Shown here piece by piece: positions 15,427 through 34,544 of a stretch of DNA of 64,000 nt. Under the pieces are notes generated by a model. That model saw only the letters and a list, made by a program, of their open reading frames with translations. It was not told the origin of the DNA and did no database searches. The stretch spans positions 9,548,001 through 9,612,000 of the forward strand of contig JACDQD010000004.1 of assembly GCA_019843655.1 (NCBI GenBank). The letters run 5' to 3'. The position numbers were made by a program, and so were the translations under genes. The stretch's first letter is position 1. Every line of letters starts with the position of its first letter. This stretch comes from Lethocerus indicus (taxonomy: Eukaryota > Arthropoda > Insecta > Hemiptera > Belostomatidae).

Positions 15427-18400
15427 CACATAACAGACTGTATGTATATACAAATGTCATCAGTGCATTTTGAAACTCTGAAATTTTTTATTTTCTATGA
15501 ATACCTTAAAAAGTCCATTTTCCTCTAAGCTAATGGAGAGTCTTGTACAACTTTCAAGCAGGTTATTTTCTGGAATAATCCCTAATGAACTGCAAGCGCC
15601 ATCATCCAAGTCTGGAAGATGAATCAGTGCTGGAGTTGACTGACTTTCTTCTTGATGTGACATCGCTGGAATCCCAACAATTTATACAATTACCACCATC
15701 TTCTTAAAGAAAAAAACAAAAAGAATGTTAAAAAAAATGTTAGGTGATGAAGACCATTCAATATTTAATAAGGATGTGAAATAAGGGAACAACAAAATAA
15801 AAATAAAAAATATAATAAAATATTAAAAGTAAGGTAAACTTATAGAAATCATATATAAGGTGACAACAGAATACTATTTTTTTACAATTAAATGACATCA
15901 TATATAATATACAGTACACACACAATATTTTATCAACAAAATATCTGGACTATAAGCAATGTAAGATCAACATCTAAGAGGTGTAGAAGGAAACTAACAT
16001 GCTTTGAACTACTCAAGCTAAAAGCATTCTTATCGACTGAGCAATTAACTAATTTTTGAAACAGACCATGTATATATTTGCTGAGAGGGACTAACTTAAT
16101 GAAAATGAACCATGCTAATTATCAATATTTTTTTATTAATAAAGGTTCATAATACTGGTCCAGGTTAGATCAAACTTTATAAAATAATTATATATGAGAT
16201 ATAAACAGCAACTGCTTATGAAAATGATATATTTTATATACATGAATAAATATATTAAATCATAACCAAAAACTATCACAAATATACATGATAAACAGTT
16301 GAACAGTGCAATAAATGAGAATTTTCACTTATTTTCAATATAACTAGGAGGGAGTCAGCCCAAGCTATAATACATGAAAAGTAAAAATGAAATTGTCATT
16401 CAATATAAAGTTTATTAACATTTAATTACATGCTGCATTTAATTCTTAATAATATACAGGGCTTAAATAATTGTTATAACTTACTTTCCAAATTAAATTT
16501 CAATCCCCATTTCTCGCATTCATGTTGAAGCCATGATTTTTCATGATTGTCTAAGGAAAACTGGCCTGAAAGAAAGTACAAAATAGTAATAATCCAAAAA
16601 GTCAGAAAAAAGTTGATTAAAAAAACATGTTTTGCCTCAAAAAAATACATAATGACAAAAGAGAAACTAGCTGTGGCACAGAATGCACTAGAAACAATTG
16701 GAAGCTTCATAATTTTGTAGGAACTACCAAAATAAATATAAATTTGTTGCTAAAAAAATAAGATCCTTAGGTAAAACTGGACCTATCATCAGATTTCAGT
16801 TAAAACCCCCAATATATGTCATATTATAAGTAACATACGAGCCTTAAGTTTATCAAATTGCATTACCTATTATACAAAAAACTATTATTAGTGTGCAAAT
16901 AACACATGTTACTATTTCATTAAAAGAATTTAGGTATATTAGTGCAAATAATAAAAAAAATGTAATAATACATTAAAAAAATAAGACATGCATGTACTTA
17001 TTCTTTTAATGAATGCTTAGCCTAATCAATATGACCTTATTCTCTAAACGTTAAACTGTTTTATGAACTAATTAAGCAAAGTAATTACTCCCATTTCACC
17101 CAGACGGACACTACCCACTATAGGCTTTAATGAGTACAAATATGAATTCAATGATATGTAGTAATGTTACAACAAAATTTCCCAACAATTTTAAAGCAAT
17201 ATAAAAACATTAAAAATATGTTAAAATACTTCCAATTATAGTGTTTAATCTGAAATTACATGTTAAACATGTTACATTTAAGCTAATACAAACTTCTAGT
17301 ATGAAAAATTTGTATCCTGCTTATCTTATCTTCATTGGATAAGATAACAAAATGAATTAATTACTAAAATTATTGGTTCACACCTTCACTACAACTTAAT
17401 ATAACATAGTTGTTGTACAGTTAAACAATTCTTAAAAAAAAATCATGCATGTTTCATATTTTAATACGGAAAATATTTGTATGTATATCAAGTAAATAGG
17501 GCGAACTTACGAGTAACTGTGTCTGGAGGATATCTGAAACTGAAAATCCAGTCATTTTCAACTTTAAGTATACGACCAGTTATTCTTGCATAAAATTCAT
17601 AGTTGGATCTCCCAAATAAGTTACAAGCACCAAAATTATCAATCATAAGTTTCATAATACGAGTAGCCACCTAAAAATAAGAAACAAAACATATCAGTAA
17701 CATCTTACAACATCAATATACACATAATATATCAAACTACACACAGAAATATAAACAAAAATCTATAAACATAAATAATCCACTAATAACACCTAACTTT
17801 TAAAGTTATATTATTTTCACAATAAAACACATTTATCATTCTTTTATAATTCAAAATAGAAAACACCAATCATTACAATTATACATGCATCTGTATAATT
17901 AAGCACTGAAAAAGCTAACTCACTCACACTAAGCTAAATAATACAAAAATGATAGATTTTAGCATAATGTTTTAAACTGTATAATTATAAAAAATAAATT
18001 ATAAATACAACACGTATAAAAAACCACTTACATGTACTTCAGCCTATATTGGACGAGCGTTCAAAAAGGACAAAAATAAGCAAATATGTACAAGTTGCAT
18101 ATTTACATTTGCACAAGTGATTAACTAATGTTATTTATAAAATTAACAGTTTATTCACATTGTAATGTTCAAGGAATACACAATGTTAAAAAATGTTACA
18201 TAATTAACCATCAGTGGAAACTGCAAATAGGTAACACACTTCTAAAATTAAATTCAATTTTGCATTCAAAATTTACTTAAAGTTACAATATTATTATCAT
18301 TTACTATAGTTTCCCCTATCACCAATATATACTTAATGTGAATAATATAAATATTCTCTACCATACTAATTGAAAAAGTTATTTACAAGTAATATTTGAC

Positions 18401-19954
18401 CATCAGGCACTAAATATTATCATAAGCCAAATATTTGTGCATTTTTAATGTGTGTAATCAATGTGCAAATATAGCTTGTTGATTTGCCAGTTTAATTCCA
18501 TACATGGATAGCACATGCTACATTAAAGTTTTATTAGTAATTTTCTGCATTTTTAATCAACCATTTTTAACAACAAAGCTATTGTCTATTACACATAAAT
18601 ACCAGAATGAGTACACCTTATAACACATAAAATGAAGGCTTATAACCAAGAATGTAACAAAAGGAAATTACATATTACAGGAAAGGAAATTTAGAACAGC
18701 AATAAATCAGTGACTAGAAACTAGTGACAGTGATTAGAAATTATAATTAACAGTTTACAAAATGTAAACAATGATTTCATTTTAAATAACTTAAATTAAA
18801 ACAGATGTTATATCGACATTTAAAATTAGAGATATACCATATCTCAGAATAACTTACACTATTATATCCTTTTTAATCTAAAAAACTCACTTTGAATCTA
18901 AGAACATCTTCCATTTTAGCAGTTTTCCCATCAGACACACAGCTCTGAAAGAAGCTGGGAGCAACAGAAACACCAAGAGCTTCAGATGTCATGCCAGTAT
19001 TAAAACGATCAGCATTGCAAGCTATCACTTGGAATGTCCCAAAGAGAAGAACCAAAAGTCGTTGAGTATATACAGGTAAAGATGTTATCAGTCTAAAAAT
19101 AAAATTTCGTAGGTCAATATTAAAAAATCAAGGAAAGGTGGAAAGCCACACTGTTATAACGGCAATTGAAAATCAGGGTGTTGTATAAACCAGAATATCT
19201 CATAATTAATTTGTAATGGAAAAGTTACTTATGAATTTCTTCTCTTTGTTGCTCTACACTATTCATCTGTACAATTGAAAATAGTTGCTGCTCATTTGTC
19301 CTCCCAAAAATACCACCAGGAATTTTTCGTAAAAACTTTTTTAGAACAGATGCTATAGTGTATACTGAATAATTGTCCATGTTAACCAATCGACCAGCTT
19401 GTAAAAAATGGACAAGTTTCTTTGTATTCCCTTGATGCCCAGGAGCTCTGAAAACATCCTTCTTAGTTGGGGCCTCCTTATTTAGCTTTAAGATAAGCAC
19501 CTGAAATAAAATAAAGAACAAAAAACAATAAATATAAAAAATATAATAAGAGATTGAATGCAATGCAAAAGATACTTGAAGAGTAATATATTCTGTCATT
19601 CATATAATTCTTTCCTTCAAATAAACTATCATTAAAACAAATTACAGGAATCATCTGCATGAGCTTAACTCACCAAGAGAGGTCCAGGAATATCATTCTT
19701 GCACACCTCATCCAATGGTACACCAAATTTCACCCTGTAAAATAAAATATTTCAAGTATAGTTTTCTAAAAGTAACCTAACTGGATATTTATGGCTGTTT
19801 CTAACAAAAATTAACAATTACAACAGGATAAAAATGAATTTCCTTACTTCTCAAGGCGTCGAGGATATGGCACATTAGGATGACCACAAGAAGTCACAAC
19901 ATTGCTAAATGTAGCTGCCCTACGATGCATTCTTTCTGCCCAAGTTGTCATCAT
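13123..19954 (-). CDS. RhoGAP-domain protein (possibly RhoGAP54D-like)
   Basis: GTPase-activating protein for Rho-family GTPases. Ten coding exons: 19848-19954, 19674-19734, 19229-19500, 18891-19092, 17511-17670, 16485-16565, 15505-15665, 14436-14549, 13764-13908, 13123-13322. They join to 1503 nt, 500 residues. The GAP domain (about residues 36-230) starts VKFGVPLDEVC. It contains DVFRAPGHQGN, whose Arg is at the place of the catalytic arginine finger, then YTIASVLKKFLRKIPGG and the later ITSLPVYTQRLL/LFGTF helices. After the domain come a conserved block ENDWIFSFRYPPDT, a long acidic linker, LEELRAVNRYAESTKSLSYL, and a basic serine-rich tail (NRTNSRRNKENGSK). The start MMTTWAERMHRRAATFSN is the first ATG of the exon. 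Which named RhoGAP this is I cannot prove; RhoGAP54D and TAGAP/ARHGAP20 types are candidates. Confidence 0.88.
14668..14925. mobile_element. TTAA-flanked MITE (piggyBac-like, non-autonomous)
   Basis: 258 bp element between two TTAA sites (14664-14667 and 14926-14929). Its ends are near-perfect inverted repeats: CATGTTCAACCCAGCG on the left and the reverse complement CACGTTCAACCCGGCG on the right. Next to the left end is a perfect 20-bp palindrome at 14683-14702. The interior is non-coding. TTAA duplication is the hallmark of piggyBac transposition. It lies in a RhoGAP intron. Confidence 0.82.
15369..15426. repeat. (TA)n microsatellite
   Basis: Runs of TA with a few interruptions, in a RhoGAP intron just after exon 15505-15665. 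Confidence 0.93.
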
Positions 19955-21391
19955 ACACTATATCAATCAGCCCCCTTCCTGATAATAACATTAACAAATT
20001 ACCAAAAAACATCTGCATTTACATACAATTTTAAACCAGCTAAATGCAATGATGAGCAAACAATGAAAGGCTAATAACACTGTTAAAGTTGTAAAAAAAG
20101 TTTTATGTAACTATAATAATTACACTTGTGGGGAACATTTACACAGTTCTCAGTATTTAAGATTGCTACTTTCACTACTATAACATTTACCTAATGCTTG
20201 CTTTCCAGTTAATAAACATGTGCACTCATGTGTTGAAATCCTTTTCACCTAATATTAGTGGCTTCTGTGAAACAATCCAGATCAATTTTCACTGGTGGTA
20301 CATACATAAAACGGTACATGAAACTTTTTTGTTTCAGAGAAAATCAATTATAATTCAAAGTCCTCCCATCCTCAATTGATGATACTGTGTATCTGACTGA
20401 ATATAAGTTCTACACATGCCAGTTTGTGTAAAATTTGTCAATCTGACAAACAGAAACGAGCTTGACGTGTTTACTGGACCACCGGGGAAGACACAATAGT
20501 CGTTACGAAACTTTAAAAATACAATCGGCCCCAATTAGGATGACAGAATTGTTTTGGAAACGCCCCTCGATAGTTTACTTTGAATAAAAATCATTGCGTT
20601 AATTAATAAAAAAAAACTAGCGTACTGGTTGGATTAATCTCATAGGGGAAAACAAGCGAAACACGGCGAAACCAAAAAATAGGAAGCCTTAAATTAAACA
20701 GCCCAAAATTACCATCCTGGCTTCCAAAAAATCAATGGCTCCTTAACTACAGAATAGACCCATGGTGAAGCTCATAGTGGCCCAGAGCACAGGACTCTAT
20801 TAAAACAGCTGTTTGGTCCATTGTTGCCAACTGTATCTACTCTTTCTTTGAAATTCAAAAATCATGTAAATTATTTACATCTAAATTATACTAGAATGAC
20901 TCAGCTTTCTAAGTGTATATCTCTCATTCCATTCGAATTATTCTTGCAATTATTCCATTGGAAACAGTGAAAACTAATTGTGAAAATACAAGACATATAC
21001 ATATTACACATCAACCACATATATATTTTACTAATTAAAATGGGGAACAGTGTTAATATCCTAAACGATAACAGAGAAATAATAATTGGTTATGAAAAGA
21101 TCATTTCGTTGTAATAGGTTATATAAAAATATTTGACTGTATTATTGACTTGCAACAATATTGTTGCAAACACCTGTGACTCCCTCAGTAACATTTAAAA
21201 ATATGCTAGGAATACATAATTTAAATATACGATTGGAGTATTCCCTAACCCAGAAACAAAATGATGAGTAGATCTGGTGATGGTAAACAAGAAACTTATA
21301 CTAAAGTAAATAATGTTTTCTGGTCATTTAAAGTTTTGTAAATGTATGAATGAACATATGTTCAAAACAAAATTGTTAATGATAAATCAAA
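19955..21391. other. Divergent promoter interval, RhoGAP gene / ferritin
   Basis: Spacer between two divergently transcribed genes. G+C rises at about 20440-20830, probably marking the RhoGAP promoter or 5' UTR. No CAGTG iron-responsive loop was seen in the ~200 bases before the ferritin start. No other gene is visible. Confidence 0.5.
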
Positions 21392-22344
21392 ATGATATTC
21401 AATTTATTGAAAATAGGTGTTTCTCAAAAATACCTGCCTGTTATCAAGACTACTATAAGATTTTGTTGTGATAATAATTTACTAAGGTTCAATCATTCAT
21501 CAGAATGTGAAGCTGCAATAAACCATCAGATAAACTTAGAACTTTATGCAAGTTATATTTATCTCTCAATGGTAAGAAAAGATTTAAGAATATGTTACTG
21601 AATTTTATGAATAATTACATATACCCTAATTTGTTAAACACCCAGGATAGCCTGGGATAACCTTTTAAAAATGTTGATAAGGTTAAATGAAATAAGAGTG
21701 AGACAATCAGGGACCCCACAATATGTCATTTTGTCCTCATTATTTCCTTTGATGTTTGGTTATTTGAAACATCCAGTTTCATTACTTTCATAACACTAAG
21801 ATGATATATCCAAGAAAGATAAAAAATGCATTTTTCTATAAATATATGATTATAAAATTAAATGGCTGATATCTTTTGCTAATTACAACATAAGGAAACT
21901 ACTACATCATTTACTAAATTTTTTCCATGATCTATAAATATATAAATTATTTTAATTTTTGGGTTCTGAAAAATTAGGCTTATGAATTTGATCGAGATGT
22001 TCTTGCACTCCCTGGATTTCACAAAATGTTCCTCAAATGTTCAAAAGAAGAAAATACCCATGCAGAAAAATTGTTGGCATATCAAAACAAAAGGGGAGGA
22101 AAGACAATATATGCCAGTATAAAAGCTCCTGACTTCCCAAATCTATGTGTATCATCTGCAATTTTAGAAGCAATTAAACTAGAAAAAAAAGTGACAAAGG
22201 TATGCTGCATTTAAGGATGATATTAAGATAAATTTAATATATATATTACTTATACAAGCTGTGATGGTTGATAAATTTTGGCCTGTGAATGACTTATTAC
22301 ATAAAAAAGAAAATAACTGATATATATGTATGTGTGTGTGTGTG

Positions 22345-22388
<44 letters not shown>

Positions 22389-22858
22389 TATATACACACA
22401 CAGAAATGTGTTAGGGAAAATTACAAAAAGTAAGTAATTGAATCTATTAAATTGAATTATATAATTTTCTTTAAATCATAAATTCATAAGAAATTTAAAA
22501 ATGCTAAACTAAAACTATGTATTAATTAAACTTCTTCTTGATACTTAACAATTTAATACAGAATATGGTACAAATAGTACTTGTGTACACAATTTTAAAA
22601 AACACATGGATATAACACTAGGGATGTTTATTACATAATATGCATTTATTATTTTAGAATCTGGAAGACATTCATAAGAAAGGAGAGAAAAACAATGACT
22701 ATCATCTATGTGATTTCATTGCATCTGAATTTTTGATAGAACAATACATAGCTATAAAAGAACTTTGTGATCTATATACAAACATAAAACGCGTTGGGTG
22801 TGATTCAGGGCTATATATTATTGATCAGGCACTGTTTAACAAATATAGAGATAAATGA
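21392..22858 (+). CDS. Fer3HCH: Ferritin heavy chain, probably mitochondrial
   Basis: Iron-storage ferritin subunit with ferroxidase activity. Exons 21392-21571, 21978-22199 and 22658-22858 join to 603 nt, 200 residues. After an N-terminal extension of about 35 residues (starting [20 protein letters not shown]) the ferritin fold begins [20 protein letters not shown]. The ferroxidase ligands are all present: Glu in NLELYASY, Tyr in YIYL, Glu-Glu-x-x-His in KEENTHAEK, Glu in KLEKKV, Gln in [11 protein letters not shown]. The extension has Lys/Arg and no acidic residue before an RFCCD stretch, and it is not a typical secretory signal, so a mitochondrial presequence is inferred. The insect mitochondrial type is named Fer3HCH; the symbol is given on that basis. 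A cytosolic form starting elsewhere is less likely, as the first exon reads through. Confidence 0.88.
22321..22399. repeat. Compound (TG)n/(TA)n microsatellite
   Basis: A TG-rich run followed by about 20 TA units, in ferritin intron 2. Confidence 0.92.
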
Positions 22859-24161
22859 TTCAATATAATGCCCTCTGTCAAAACTATAAGTTTCACTAAT
22901 CTGTGCATTAATATATGAATATCTAATTATCTTTCTAACTCTATTCACTTCAAATAACGAAGTAAATATATCAATCTATGTAGACACATCATGTATAAAC
23001 ATTCATGTGGACCTTTGGTAAGCTTAGAGACTAGATGCAATAGTTCAACCTGTACCATTAATAACAAATTTTCTGGACAAAATTATTGCAGAATTAATTA
23101 TTTTCATAATAATGAACAAAATATAAGATGTTTTCCCAAGAAAAATTTTGGACAGTAAAAATAACACTGTTAAATATATTTAACAGTGAAATATATTAAT
23201 ATCTTGAATTAATATAAAGAAGAATACATAACAAGTACAATATGTTATTACCCTAAGAACTAAGCCTCAATATGATAACATTCAACTTTTGTTTTAGTTC
23301 TGCCAGAGTATTCTAGGAAGTATTTTTAAATAATAAACCTAATTATATTTACTCTTTTACTCCCTATTATTAATAATGACAGGATATACAGCAATAAGCA
23401 AAAACAAATTTTGGTACCCCAAATGGTAACCAAAAATAGTACCATTTTCCTACCATTGTGACTTTATGTATTACAACACATTAATTTGAAAAAAGAGTTT
23501 TATGATGAATTTTAAGATTTTTAATAACTTTGTAAGTCACTGGCCCAATCAAATGTCAGATGAAAATAAAACTCCTACAACACCTTATAATTCATTCATT
23601 AATGACATGAATAAAATTTGGTTTTTGAATTATTTACATGGTAAAGACTATATAGACATTTTTTACGGATGAACAACATGCTTTCATATATCACCCATGC
23701 AATTATGGCATTAGTATGTGTGATAATGCAATATAACAAATGGCAGTGACGTTCAATTAACAACAAAAAGAGATTGATTTTAAAACCTTCAAGATGGTAT
23801 TATATCTTCTAGAATTACAAACTTGTAATTAAAAATATTGACATAAGATTATATTAACTTGAATCATAATATTGCATGAATGATACTCTCCTCTCTTTAA
23901 TTCAGAGATATGTTTTGTCATTAATATTAATAACAATGACTGTTTGAACATTTCTAAAATTAAAAATTACTTATTTCAACATTGATTGATTTTTCCTTAC
24001 AAGAGGTACTGAAAAATTATAAAAGAGTAAAAAAAGTATTCATTTTTATGTTGCACTAATTTTGTCCAGTAGTGTATGATACACAGACAAGCACACACAC
24101 ATGCACACACACACACACACACACTCACAATTATCACATAATAAATTACGGAATGTAAAAG
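22859..24161. other. Convergent interval, ferritin / ZNF143
   Basis: 3' flanks of two convergent genes. It contains several AATAAA words (for example 23332-23337) and a (CA)n run at 24092-24124. No further gene was seen. Confidence 0.55.
24092..24124. repeat. (CA)n microsatellite
   Basis: About 14 CA units with a TG interruption, just downstream of the ZNF143 stop codon. Confidence 0.9.
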
Positions 24162-29664
<5,503 letters not shown>

Positions 29665-32238
29665 ATTTCTTCATTTCTTTTCCATGCATCCTATTTAAAG
29701 ATAAACAGTTGATTATATGAAATATTAATTTATATTATATTTATATTGAAGACAAATTTATAAAATGCATCTTTTAATTATTTTTGACATGGTAAATATT
29801 TCCATGTTATCCTTTGTTCACATTATCTAAATATAATGACTTAATAACAATATTATCTAAAAATGAACTTACAGAAATTATGAAATATCATTTTACCAAT
29901 AAATAAACTAATACCAATTCATTACATCTCTTTAAAAGCGTATGCATACAGTGATTTGATTGTAATCATTCTAGAATTGGAAACAAATAATGGCAATAGT
30001 TAAATCTTAATGTAGTACCAAAATTAAAAAGGGTAGTAAATATTTTCTAATAGAATAAATGTGATACTGAGGCAGCAAACTAATAACATAACTTGTACTG
30101 GTATTGTTTTTCCAAGCTTGGGTTTATGTAAATATATAACATACAATAAATACAATGGCTCTGGGATTTCAGAAAAGTTGCGGTTTTTAATACACATATT
30201 TGATTGACACACAACTTACACAGGGGCATACATTTCTAAAATCTAAATAAATCTAAGGCTTTAAAAAACTAAAAGTAACCTGTTAAGCTTAAAAATAGTT
30301 TATCTTGATAATAGCAAAATTGAATTTAAATCTTCACGTTAATATGAAAATAAAATAAATGAAAATGCCATGAATGACTGTGAACAATTTCAAAGTAAAT
30401 ACGTTTAACGTTAACAGAATCTTGGGAAATTACCCATAAACTCACATACGTCCGTCCACAATACGGGTGATGCAAGAAGTGATGCCAACATTTTAAATAT
30501 TAATATCCTAGAAGAAAAATAGTTTCATTCTCATTCAAAGAAAAAAGTCGTTATTAACAAAATAATACAAGATGAAATTTATATGTATTTTTATGTTGTG
30601 TTTATTATTTTTATACAAATTAGTGCTAACCTTCATGCTTTCGACTGACATAAATATTTAAATCCTTATCCTAATATTTATTACAAATTATATAGATAAA
30701 AAGAAAAATATATGGCGTCTTATTGCCTGAATAATATTCATAAAATAAATCGTTTTTAATTTACTTTTCTTTGCACAAATTAAAGCCAACAAGTATACAA
30801 ACTTGCAAAGCAGGTTAGAATGCTTTTGTTCAAACTAACATTTGTAATGTTATTATTTAAACATTTAAAGCAAATCATATAAATTCGAGAAAGAGAATTG
30901 TTAATGAACACTAATTAATTATTAATAGAACATATATCAATTACATAAAAAATATATTTGGCAGTTGAATTAATAAAATCTTTCTCTTTAGCTGAACTAC
31001 CCAAGGTTCATTCTATTTTTGAGTTAGTTCCAGTAGAAAGGTTTCTTTCTCTCACCAGTGGAGCTCCGGATAGTTTCAATAGTAATGTATATAATTATCA
31101 TATAGTTTTCATTTTTTACTCTTTGCTACAACTATTTTTCCTTCAAATTAAATTTAATGCAAAGGTCTGGGAATAACACCAGTCCAACACTGAGTTATTC
31201 TACCTATAGACACAGTAATAAAATTTGTTTTTACCCTGAAATATGTAAATTAGATAATTAAACAATTTAATTCTGTTTTAATAGTTAAGGTACAAAAAAA
31301 TATAAAAATACATTAAAAATATAATAATTAATTTGAGCTGGTTTCACATTTATAAACACAGTAATGTTTACAATAATTTAAAGTTTATAAAAAATATACA
31401 AAAATTAAAGAATTATACAAATACTTACTATTATTTTATAATTACAATATTTGAACAACATAACATCAACAGAACTGTCCAGGAAACATAGATGTAACAG
31501 TGATTACCATAATAAAAATGTTTGAGATAGTTTTAGTACTTATTTACAAAAAATTAATTTTAATTGGTTGAAAAATTCCTTTCAATATTCCTATTATTGT
31601 GTTCACTTATTGAACATGAATTGGAATCTTTATAACAATGATACAAACATTATATAAAGTAAATATCTTCATATCTGAACCTTGGTATTCATATTATTTT
31701 TAATCAAAAGAGTAAAAGCTTTGAATTAATAATAGAAATAAGTAACAAAGAAATTTATTATAAAAATGTTACTTCATAATAGATAATCCAGATTTACCAT
31801 ATTATTACATACAAATTTTAATCCTTTAGAGAAAGAACTCAAACTGATAGTTATGCTTAGGCATATATCAGCACATGGTTGCAAAGTAGTAAAAGTAGAT
31901 TACTGATCCTAATATTTCAGTTTCAGATTAATTTAGACATTTGTGATTAAGTTCAGAATACAAGTATAAGTAATATAGATTTATCACATCTTTAAATTAC
32001 AATTCAAATATTAAAATGTAATCTACTATAAAAATATAGTCAGTAACATTAATTAAATCATGATCAAACCAAAACATCTCTTAAAACTCCATAAATTACA
32101 GATAGTTTATTTTGACAAAATAAGACTTGTATGAAGAACAAAAAATTTAATTGTCAATGCTCTTTCATAATTTAACTGGTATACATTTATTACACATATT
32201 TCTGTGTCACATAGGTTTAATATGTAAAATATGAGTAA
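29665..32238. other. ZNF143 upstream region and Ly6 3' flank
   Basis: Near 30447-30500 (minus strand) a small G+C-richer patch ending in a GTATGTGAG donor could be a non-coding first exon of ZNF143; the coding exon has an AAATAG acceptor before its ATG. The rest is AT-rich with no recognisable gene, including the small plus-strand ORF at 30958. Confidence 0.4.
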
Positions 32239-33555
32239 CTAACAATAATTATATTTACTGTTGTGCACATTTTTGTAAAGAAATATAAAAAAATATTGAA
32301 AACAAAATAACAAGGAAATACATATAATGGATGGGGCTGTTTGAACAGCACTGTTGCATAAGTCACCTGTACAAAAGCACATGTAAACCCTCTCCCGTTT
32401 TCTGGTTGTAAAAGCACATCTTTCTTCACCATCTTCAGGTCCCCTTGACATACAGAAACGTTCTGTGGCAGCTAAAATGGATGCAATAAAGATCAATATT
32501 TAGTTATGTAAATACCACATTCTTAACCATACAAGAACACATTTGTTAATGGGCTTAAAACAATGTCATAATTTTTGTTACTGTGGACAGTAGTTATTAT
32601 TTACTATCATCAATACCTGTATGGTATTATGAATGCTCCTGTGGAATAATCAACTTCTTTAAATTTGTCAACATAAGGAGTATAGGTTTTAAGGAAGTAC
32701 ATAAATCATCTTCACAAATGAATCTTCTACATGAATTATTTCTGAAGTATTTCAGTAAACATAGAGGGGACCTGCTTCATGTGAATTTTATTTTTGTACA
32801 TAAAATATAGAAAAGTATTACTGATATTTAATATTGAGATCGTTGATCTTCAGCTTAAATTTCAGCTGAAAAATATGTTTAATCATAAAAATCATCTTTA
32901 ATAATGATATAATATTAATGCAATATCAAATGAGTTTGTAAAAATATTATTCGAATCATACTATTCGAATCATCATATTATTCGAATTCAAAGGTCTTAG
33001 CTAGAGTTTTACTGCACCTAAATTTTCAGAAATAATCTTTCCAAAAAAACTCTTTTCTATAAAATTAGCACCTAAGATCCAAAACAGTTCTAGATCTTCA
33101 GAACATCAGAAACAGATCTAGATGAATGATCATGACTAAATGATGAAATCTGGTCACAAGATCTGATATGATTAAAGGTGGTAAGCATTCTTTAAATAAA
33201 TGGTTATATAGAAATGTTTCAGCTTTTGAAATAAATAAAACTAAAAAACGATTTTTAAAATAAGTTTTGTGTTGTATTGATTTCACTTGAAATTATAATC
33301 AAACTGTTACTAACGAATGTTTGTTCCCCCTATAAGATTAGCTCCTCCATCGAGGACCTTAGCACACCATCCAGAAGTACATGGAACTGCAGACACTCCT
33401 CCATCTTCTGCTAATGCTGAAGCATTTTTGTACATAAATTCATCTTTACAATCCCCGTTATTGCCACGAGATCTGCAGTGGAAACATCTCTTCAAGGCAC
33501 CTAACATACAAGTAAAATTGTAAACTGATATTTACAACTAGTTATAAAACACATT

Positions 33556-33612
<57 letters not shown>

Positions 33613-34544
33613 TTTGTCTTCTGTAGCACAAGTATACGGCTTATGGTCTATATCTTATTTTAGATAAATATAATGCAATTTCAAAATCTTATCTATCTAA
33701 TCAAATCTTAAAATTAGGAATAATTTTTTATTTGGGTTTATGTCTTTTAAGTTTAATTATTAGTAAATTACTTTAAAATATATACAATTCAACATTCTTA
33801 TGTTTGGGTTTATCAGTTGGGTTTATCGTAGTGTCAGAAATGTTAATTAGATCTTAGTCTTTAATAATTCTAATCAATTATCCTAACAGCTTACACAATT
33901 CCTTTTGAAAATTAGGTTAGAAGAATTAATAGGATAATAAAAACACTTTCTGTTCTTTCTTCTTATCTTTGAAAATCTTAGGTTTTCCTTGAAGATGAAA
34001 CTTTCTATTAGCAGTCATACAAATATATATAAGCCTGTAACAAATTATGTCCATCCATAAGGATGTGATTGATATGTGTTCAGCAGCATTAAATCTAACA
34101 ATATATATATACATATATATATGTCATATTTCAACTGTTTAACAAAGAGTCACTTAAAGATCTGTACGTTAATCAAATATCTTGTGGATATCTTATAATT
34201 TGATAACTTATTGTTTTATCAAGAGTAAGTATATTAGATATAGGATCGTCTGTCACCACTTGCATTTAGTGCGCAAAACGCGAGTAGTGACAATCAAATA
34301 TTTGGTAATTCTATTAACATAACCCTTTATGATGATCGTTTTGGTATTTAAAAATTGTTGGCAATGACGAATTCAATTGTTACACAGGGGGATGTGTTCC
34401 TGGTAATGATAATAATGCGCCTGGTATTAAGCTACAACTAAACTAATACTTAGTCAATGCTGTAATTTTACCTTCTGTGTTGTGGAAACAATACAGTAAT
34501 AACAACAATGTTGAGAAATACCGTTTTCTATGAAAATAAAACAT
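32239..34544 (-). CDS. Secreted Ly6/quiver-like (three-finger) protein, ten cysteines
   Basis: Small GPI-anchor-type Ly6/uPAR superfamily protein of the insect quiver/sleepless class. Such proteins act at the cell surface as modulators or chaperones of receptors, channels or junctions. Exons 34472-34544, 33315-33500 and 32239-32471 join to 492 nt, 163 residues. Exon 1 encodes a signal peptide (MFYFHRKRYFSTLLLLLYCF); its GTAAAA donor phase (1) matches the acceptor of the next exon. The mature part begins ALKRCFHCRSRG and has ten cysteines: CFHC, DC, VPC, GWC, RFC, RC, YMCFC and the family's closing LCN. The tail (SIICISLLFCFQYFFIFLY) is hydrophobic, as for a GPI signal or a membrane anchor. 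Closest named relative not determined. Confidence 0.85.
32949..32988. repeat. Short degenerate tandem repeat (TATTCGAAT)
   Basis: Three imperfect copies of TATTCGAATCATA in a row within the last Ly6 intron. Confidence 0.6.
33559..33609. repeat. (TA)n microsatellite
   Basis: About 25 TA units immediately upstream of the second Ly6 exon, inside its first intron. Confidence 0.95.

Noticed and set aside
18396..18430. Family A-like stretch TCAGGCACTAAAT..ATCATAAGCC in a RhoGAP intron, and GTGGAAACTGCAAAT at 18213-18227
   Set aside because: Partial similarity only; no box C or terminal stem at the expected distance.
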